From Bdellovibrio sp. (GTDB taxonomy: Bacteria; Bdellovibrionota; Bacteriovoracia; Bacteriovoracales; Bacteriovoracaceae), in NCBI GenBank assembly GCA_016187935.1, contig JACPIU010000020.1:1-64000 (forward strand): a DNA stretch of 64,000 nucleotides. The letters are read 5' to 3'. Below, in pieces: positions 61,162 to 64,000 of the stretch. The stretch's first letter is position 1. Each line of letters begins with the position of its first letter. Under the pieces are notes generated by a model, which was given only the letters and a program-made list of their open reading frames with translations, had not been told where the DNA came from and searched no databases. Both the position numbers and the translations under genes were made by a program.

Positions 61162-61665
61162 TTATTTTCGTTCCAAGCAATCGCTCAAAGTAGAATACCA
61201 CTCTGTACCTTTGCCCTTGATAGAGATCATCCCCTCTGTCGCTTGCACCAAATATTGAGCGGCCACCTCACGGGACCAATCAAGCCCATAACCTGTATAG
61301 GGAAGCCCAAAGAGTTTTGGTCGACATATTCCCACACTTTCTTTCCGTGTCAGAGTCACATCTTGTGCCAATTGAAAACGCTCGGAAAATCCGGTTAAAC
61401 CACGATTGTGACAGGCCTTAAGATCAAATTCTTTGGCATGCCCAAGAACAATCTCAAGTTGTCCTTGCTTCAACACCAGATCAACGCCTTCCACATCCAA
61501 CTTCACAGCAGTCCCAGTGAGGTCAATTTCAATTCCATGTAGCGTGAATTTTTGATCCACATGGGCACTGGGCCGGCACTGCCCCCAGAGAGAATTAGGT
61601 CTCTCCAGCGCGCTCACGTTCATGGCACAAAATAATATAGCAATGATAAATAATTTATTTTTCAT
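61162..61665 (-). CDS. Secreted protein, unknown function
   Basis: The ATG at 61665 has GGGGAG upstream. The 167-residue product has a signal peptide (MKNKLFIIAILFCAMNVSA) and four Cys (WGQCRP, KACHNRG, GICRPK, SDCLERK) suited to disulfides in the periplasm. No family is recognised. It lies upstream, on the same strand, of other secreted-protein genes and 102 bp past the flagellin gene end. Confidence 0.65.
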   Translation of the reverse strand: MKNKLFIIAILFCAMNVSALERPNSLWGQCRPSAHVDQKFTLHGIEIDLTGTAVKLDVEGVDLVLKQGQLEIVLGHAKEFDLKACHNRGLTGFSERFQLAQDVTLTRKESVGICRPKLFGLPYTGYGLDWSREVAAQYLVQATEGMISIKGKGTEWYSTLSDCLERK

Positions 61666-61767
61666 ATCTGACTCCCCTCAAACAGTTGCCCCCTCTTACC
61701 AATCAACCTGGCATCTGTCAGTGATCCCTGTTCGCCTGGGAAATTTTTACATGAGCTGATGGAAGCG

Positions 61768-62598
61768 CTATCCCACCAAACGCAGAACCGTACTGGGAGA
61801 AGCATTAATAGTCGCGAGACTTGAGATTCCTGAATCCATTAAGAGACCGGCACGGACACTGGCCGCTGTTTCCTGCGCGTAATCGGCATCTCGAATCTTG
61901 GAATTAGCGGCGGATAAATTCTCGCGTGAAATCATAACACTTTGAATGGCACTTTGCATGCGATTGGTAATGCCACCAATTTCTGAGCGACTTTTTGATA
62001 TTTCGTCGATCATGTTGGCGACTACAGCAATGGAGTTTTGGGCATCTTCCTTGGTGATGACCGAGGTACTGGCGGCCCCAAACATATCGGCCTTTCTCAA
62101 GATATTGGCCATGTTGTAATCAATTTTTTCATAATGAGTATTATTGATACCAACTTGCATCTCATACATTTGGCCATTGCCATCAAGCAGTTTTCTTCCA
62201 TTAAAATCGGTGGAAGCCGTGATACGGCCGATTTCTTGCTTCAAAGACTGAAATTCGCGCTCAACCATCAGACGCTCACCATCTCCCATGGTGTCGGTGG
62301 CCGATTGTAAGGCCAGCTCACGCAAACGAGAGGAGATATCGTGAATAGTCCCCAAGGCCCCTTCACCTACTTGAAACATAGTGATGGCCTCTTGAGAATT
62401 TCGTTCGGCCTGTCCCATCGAACGAATTTGTGATTTCATTTTTTCCGAAATGGCGAGGCCGGAAGGGTCTTGAGCGGCCTCATAAATTCTCTCGCCTGAA
62501 CTCAAACGACTAAGCGCACGCTCTTTGTCTTGTTTGGAATTACCAAGGGCGCGTTGGGCGGACATTGCTAGAGTATTAGTGTTAACTCTAAAACCCAT
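61768..62598 (-). CDS. fliC: Flagellin
   Basis: This 276-residue protein has the conserved N-terminal (MGFRVNTNTLAMSAQRAL, LSSGERIYEAAQDPSGLAIS) and C-terminal (ISRENLSAANSKIRDADYAQ) helical domains of flagellin. There is almost no variable D2/D3 centre, as in short Bdellovibrio-type flagellins. It polymerises into the flagellar filament after export by the flagellar type III system. AAGGA precedes the ATG and a sigma-28 promoter lies about 55 bp upstream. It is a single gene here. Confidence 0.95.
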   Translation of the reverse strand: MGFRVNTNTLAMSAQRALGNSKQDKERALSRLSSGERIYEAAQDPSGLAISEKMKSQIRSMGQAERNSQEAITMFQVGEGALGTIHDISSRLRELALQSATDTMGDGERLMVEREFQSLKQEIGRITASTDFNGRKLLDGNGQMYEMQVGINNTHYEKIDYNMANILRKADMFGAASTSVITKEDAQNSIAVVANMIDEISKSRSEIGGITNRMQSAIQSVMISRENLSAANSKIRDADYAQETAASVRAGLLMDSGISSLATINASPSTVLRLVG

Positions 62599-62652
62599 AT
62601 CTTCCTTGAAAATTTATTACTCAAACCATCCATTTGGTCCAAGTCCTGAGAC

Positions 62653-62680
62653 TTATCGGCAATTATTGCCAAAAACTCAA
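62653..62680 (-). promoter_or_regulatory. Sigma-28 (FliA) promoter of flagellin gene
   Basis: On the minus strand TTGAGTTT (62680-62673), a 12-bp spacer and GCCGATAA (62660-62653) match the sigma-28 consensus; the -10 octamer is exact and the -35 agrees at 6 of 8. The position fits late flagellar expression. Confidence 0.8.
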
Positions 62681-62824
62681 TTTGATGGAAATCGAACGAA
62701 TCTCCGACAAAGCTGGTAACGCTTCGCATCATGGCTTCATTATTGCTTCTAAGACGTGTGAGGAGCATTCGCAGGAGGCAAAAAGCTGAATAGGGAACAA
62801 AACGATACCAATTGTGAATCAAAA

Positions 62825-63010
62825 ATGATTCACCATGGTGGCATCTTGGCACCACAGGAGATTATTGACACTGAACTTGATCTTCGTGCTCCAGTGCTTG
62901 AATTTGAGCATCACTATCAGGAATTACAAATCGATCTCACAGCTTTTAGACGCTTTCCTTGGTGGTCACATATCTTTGTCTTGCTCGTTCTACCCTTTCT
63001 TATGGCCTAG
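62825..63010 (+). other. Unresolved small reading frames in 420-bp gap
   Basis: The region 62681-63021 has a 61-codon plus frame (IHHGGILAPQEIIDTELDLR, ending in a hydrophobic WSHIFVLLVLPFLMA). A 34-codon frame ending at about 62790 lies before it in another frame. No ribosome site is seen. Their text looks somewhat coding, so this may be a frameshifted remnant. I see no family match. A plus-strand terminator at 63722 lacks any other client. Confidence 0.2.
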
Positions 63011-63021
63011 CGGTCTGCTAA

Positions 63022-63672
63022 TTAAAACGCATTGACGAAATAAAATAGAGCATTTTTGGAAAAATCAACTGGGGCAAGACCAGGTTTGCCCTGAGGAACG
63101 GCACCATGAAAGAGACGCTCCCATGCCGCAGCATTGCGGGAAAAATCCATGGGCACGGTGCTGATATCACGACGAAGAGAATCATTCAGCAACTTGGCAA
63201 CGAATTCGGAGCAATACAATCTTTCTCTGCCTTGAGCATCGAAATTATCCCAAAGAAAATAGGGATCAAAAGGTAGGCCTAAAAATTTTTTTTGATAGGT
63301 TTCCCAAAGCTTCTGTTCAAAATTTTTAAAGCTCTCGGGATGTTTGTGATAGAGCTGGTCTAATTCGCGCGTACGAAAAATATGCGCCACGCCTTCAGTT
63401 CGTACAGTATTTAAAAATTGCTCCAGGAGAACATGATGAACTCCTCGTCCCAAGGCCTGGGCCACGACAATCACACCTGCATCTTTTTGTACAACAATGC
63501 CTGAATGAGAATAGGGTGAATCGGTTTCATTTTCGATCAAAGGGCAAAGCGAACAATTAAGTGAGATGAGAATGACATCACCGGTCCTAACCTCAAGAAT
63601 TTCCTCAGATCCCTTCGCGCAAAGTATTCCGGCACAACATACCAAAACAATAAACCGCACAAATCTTCTCAT
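63022..63672 (-). CDS. YiiX/YebB-like permuted papain-fold amidase, secreted
   Basis: ATG 63672 is chosen (AAAGG upstream). The 216-residue product has a signal peptide (MRRFVRFIVLVCCAGILC). The catalytic His (SPYSHSGIVVQKD) comes before the Cys (LYCSEFVAKLLND), the circularly permuted order of the YiiX/YaeF NlpC-like family. CSLCPLIENETDSPYSHSG is the typical opening of YiiX. Members are thought to cut amide or thioester bonds of cell-wall or lipid substrates. It is a single gene. Confidence 0.85.
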   Translation of the reverse strand: MRRFVRFIVLVCCAGILCAKGSEEILEVRTGDVILISLNCSLCPLIENETDSPYSHSGIVVQKDAGVIVVAQALGRGVHHVLLEQFLNTVRTEGVAHIFRTRELDQLYHKHPESFKNFEQKLWETYQKKFLGLPFDPYFLWDNFDAQGRERLYCSEFVAKLLNDSLRRDISTVPMDFSRNAAAWERLFHGAVPQGKPGLAPVDFSKNALFYFVNAF

Positions 63673-63721
63673 ACTCACACCTTTAGCGCCCAAACTTTGA
63701 GGCACCAGAACTTGCCAAAAT

Positions 63722-63748
63722 CTCCCAGGTCCAAGGGAGTTTTTTTTT
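63722..63748 (+). terminator. Intrinsic terminator on plus strand
   Basis: CTCCC (63722-63726), an 8-nt loop, GGGAG (63735-63739) and nine T residues. The orientation serves a plus-strand transcript, but the only annotated gene just upstream is on the minus strand. It may end an antisense or unannotated transcript from 62.6-63.7 kb. Confidence 0.65.
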
Positions 63749-63887
63749 GGTCTTCTCTAGCAAATCAGTCAGATTTCGCATGATTGAGCGGCATACTAGC
63801 TCTGAATAGCAAGAATTGCCAAGTGCAAAGGCCGGCCCTATCTGGCAAAATATTATTAAAAATCAGAATGTTACCAGGGATCGCCCG

Positions 63888-64000
63888 ATGAAATCTGTAA
63901 TCACAAATTCCGTTGTTAAAAAACTCTGCCACACATGCGGCCCGCTTTTGACCATCGTCGCGATCTTACAGCTAAGCTTATGGCCCATAGAGAATGCTAA
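63888..64000 (+). CDS. Start of a secreted protein gene running off the right edge
   Basis: An ATG at 63888 with AGGGA 7 nt upstream opens a frame to the window end. The first 37 residues show a basic start (MKSVITNSVVKKL), two Cys (CHTCGP) and a hydrophobic stretch (LLTIVAILQLSLW) like a signal peptide. No function can be assigned. Confidence 0.6.
   Translation, partial: MKSVITNSVVKKLCHTCGPLLTIVAILQLSLWPIENA

Noticed and set aside
62568-62855. 95-codon minus frame covering the flagellin promoter
   Set aside because: It runs through the sigma-28 promoter and overlaps the flagellin start in another frame; not supported.
1-64000. rRNA, tRNA, prophage or transposase genes
   Set aside because: No rRNA-like or tRNA cloverleaf segments with TTCGANTC arms, no phage structural set and no transposase text were seen by eye.

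Overview
The window looks like chromosome from a Gram-negative, flagellated, respiring member of the predatory Bdellovibrionota (Bdellovibrio/Bacteriovorax type) or a close deltaproteobacterial relative. This is inferred from the short Bdellovibrio-style flagellin with a sigma-28 promoter, the many secreted and lipoprotein products, the multihaem cytochromes and the protein style. GC is moderate by eye. No rRNA, tRNA, CRISPR array, prophage or transposase was seen. Most genes sit in compact operons joined by ATGA or short overlaps.

Layout. 1-5.5 kb: left-edge fragment of a YD-repeat protein, then a tolC/RND/TetR efflux operon with no adaptor gene and a probable TetR operator. 5.5-7.3 kb: DUF3820 protein, secreted coiled-coil protein, fatty acid hydroxylase-family membrane enzyme. 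7.4-12.1 kb: nitric-oxide defence locus (NsrR-like Rrf2 regulator, hemerythrin, NapH/NosR-like Fe-S membrane protein, quinol NO reductase). 12.2-13.4 kb: four-domain Kazal lipoprotein and a small secreted protein. 13.6-20.7 kb: Cu(I)/Ag(I) efflux operon (OMF, CusB, CusA, Met/His-rich outer-membrane protein). 20.7-25.7 kb: ADP-forming acyl-CoA synthetase, then a convergent nine-haem cytochrome/Rieske/cytochrome b operon. 25.9-35.5 kb: two VOC proteins, then a liuR-led acyl-CoA degradation operon (carboxylase alpha and beta, two acyl-CoA dehydrogenases, a beta-keto acid cleavage enzyme, an SDR). 35.7-48.3 kb: mixed housekeeping and secreted genes, including cstA, a pair of multihaem cytochromes, tpx, phospholipase D and a 5'-nucleotidase. 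48.3-57.5 kb: divergent lipid biosynthesis cluster. 57.5-60 kb: histidine kinase plus solute-binding lipoprotein. 60-64 kb: secreted proteins, flagellin and a permuted papain-like amidase.

The best candidate for an undescribed system is the divergent cluster at 48.3-57.5 kb. One arm encodes a Tes/MJ0619-type radical SAM protein, a B12-type radical SAM protein and a condensation-fold (HxxxDG) acyltransferase. The other arm encodes a dedicated type II fatty-acid set: two FabG-type reductases, an SDR whose catalytic Tyr is Phe, a FabZ-like dehydratase, a Cys-less half-length ketosynthase, a complete ketosynthase and an oversized acyl carrier protein. The shared intergenic region carries a C9 tract inside the spacer of a candidate promoter. 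Together they suggest a dedicated, radical-modified (joined, cyclised or methylated) acyl lipid, possibly phase variable. The product cannot be read from sequence.

A second notable feature is a 125-bp palindromic element with TA-flanked 9-bp inverted termini. Two identical copies lie between convergent genes (22767-22891 and 42051-42175), and a half copy lies at 35604-35671. One full copy supplies the C-terminus and stop codon of the neighbouring gene.
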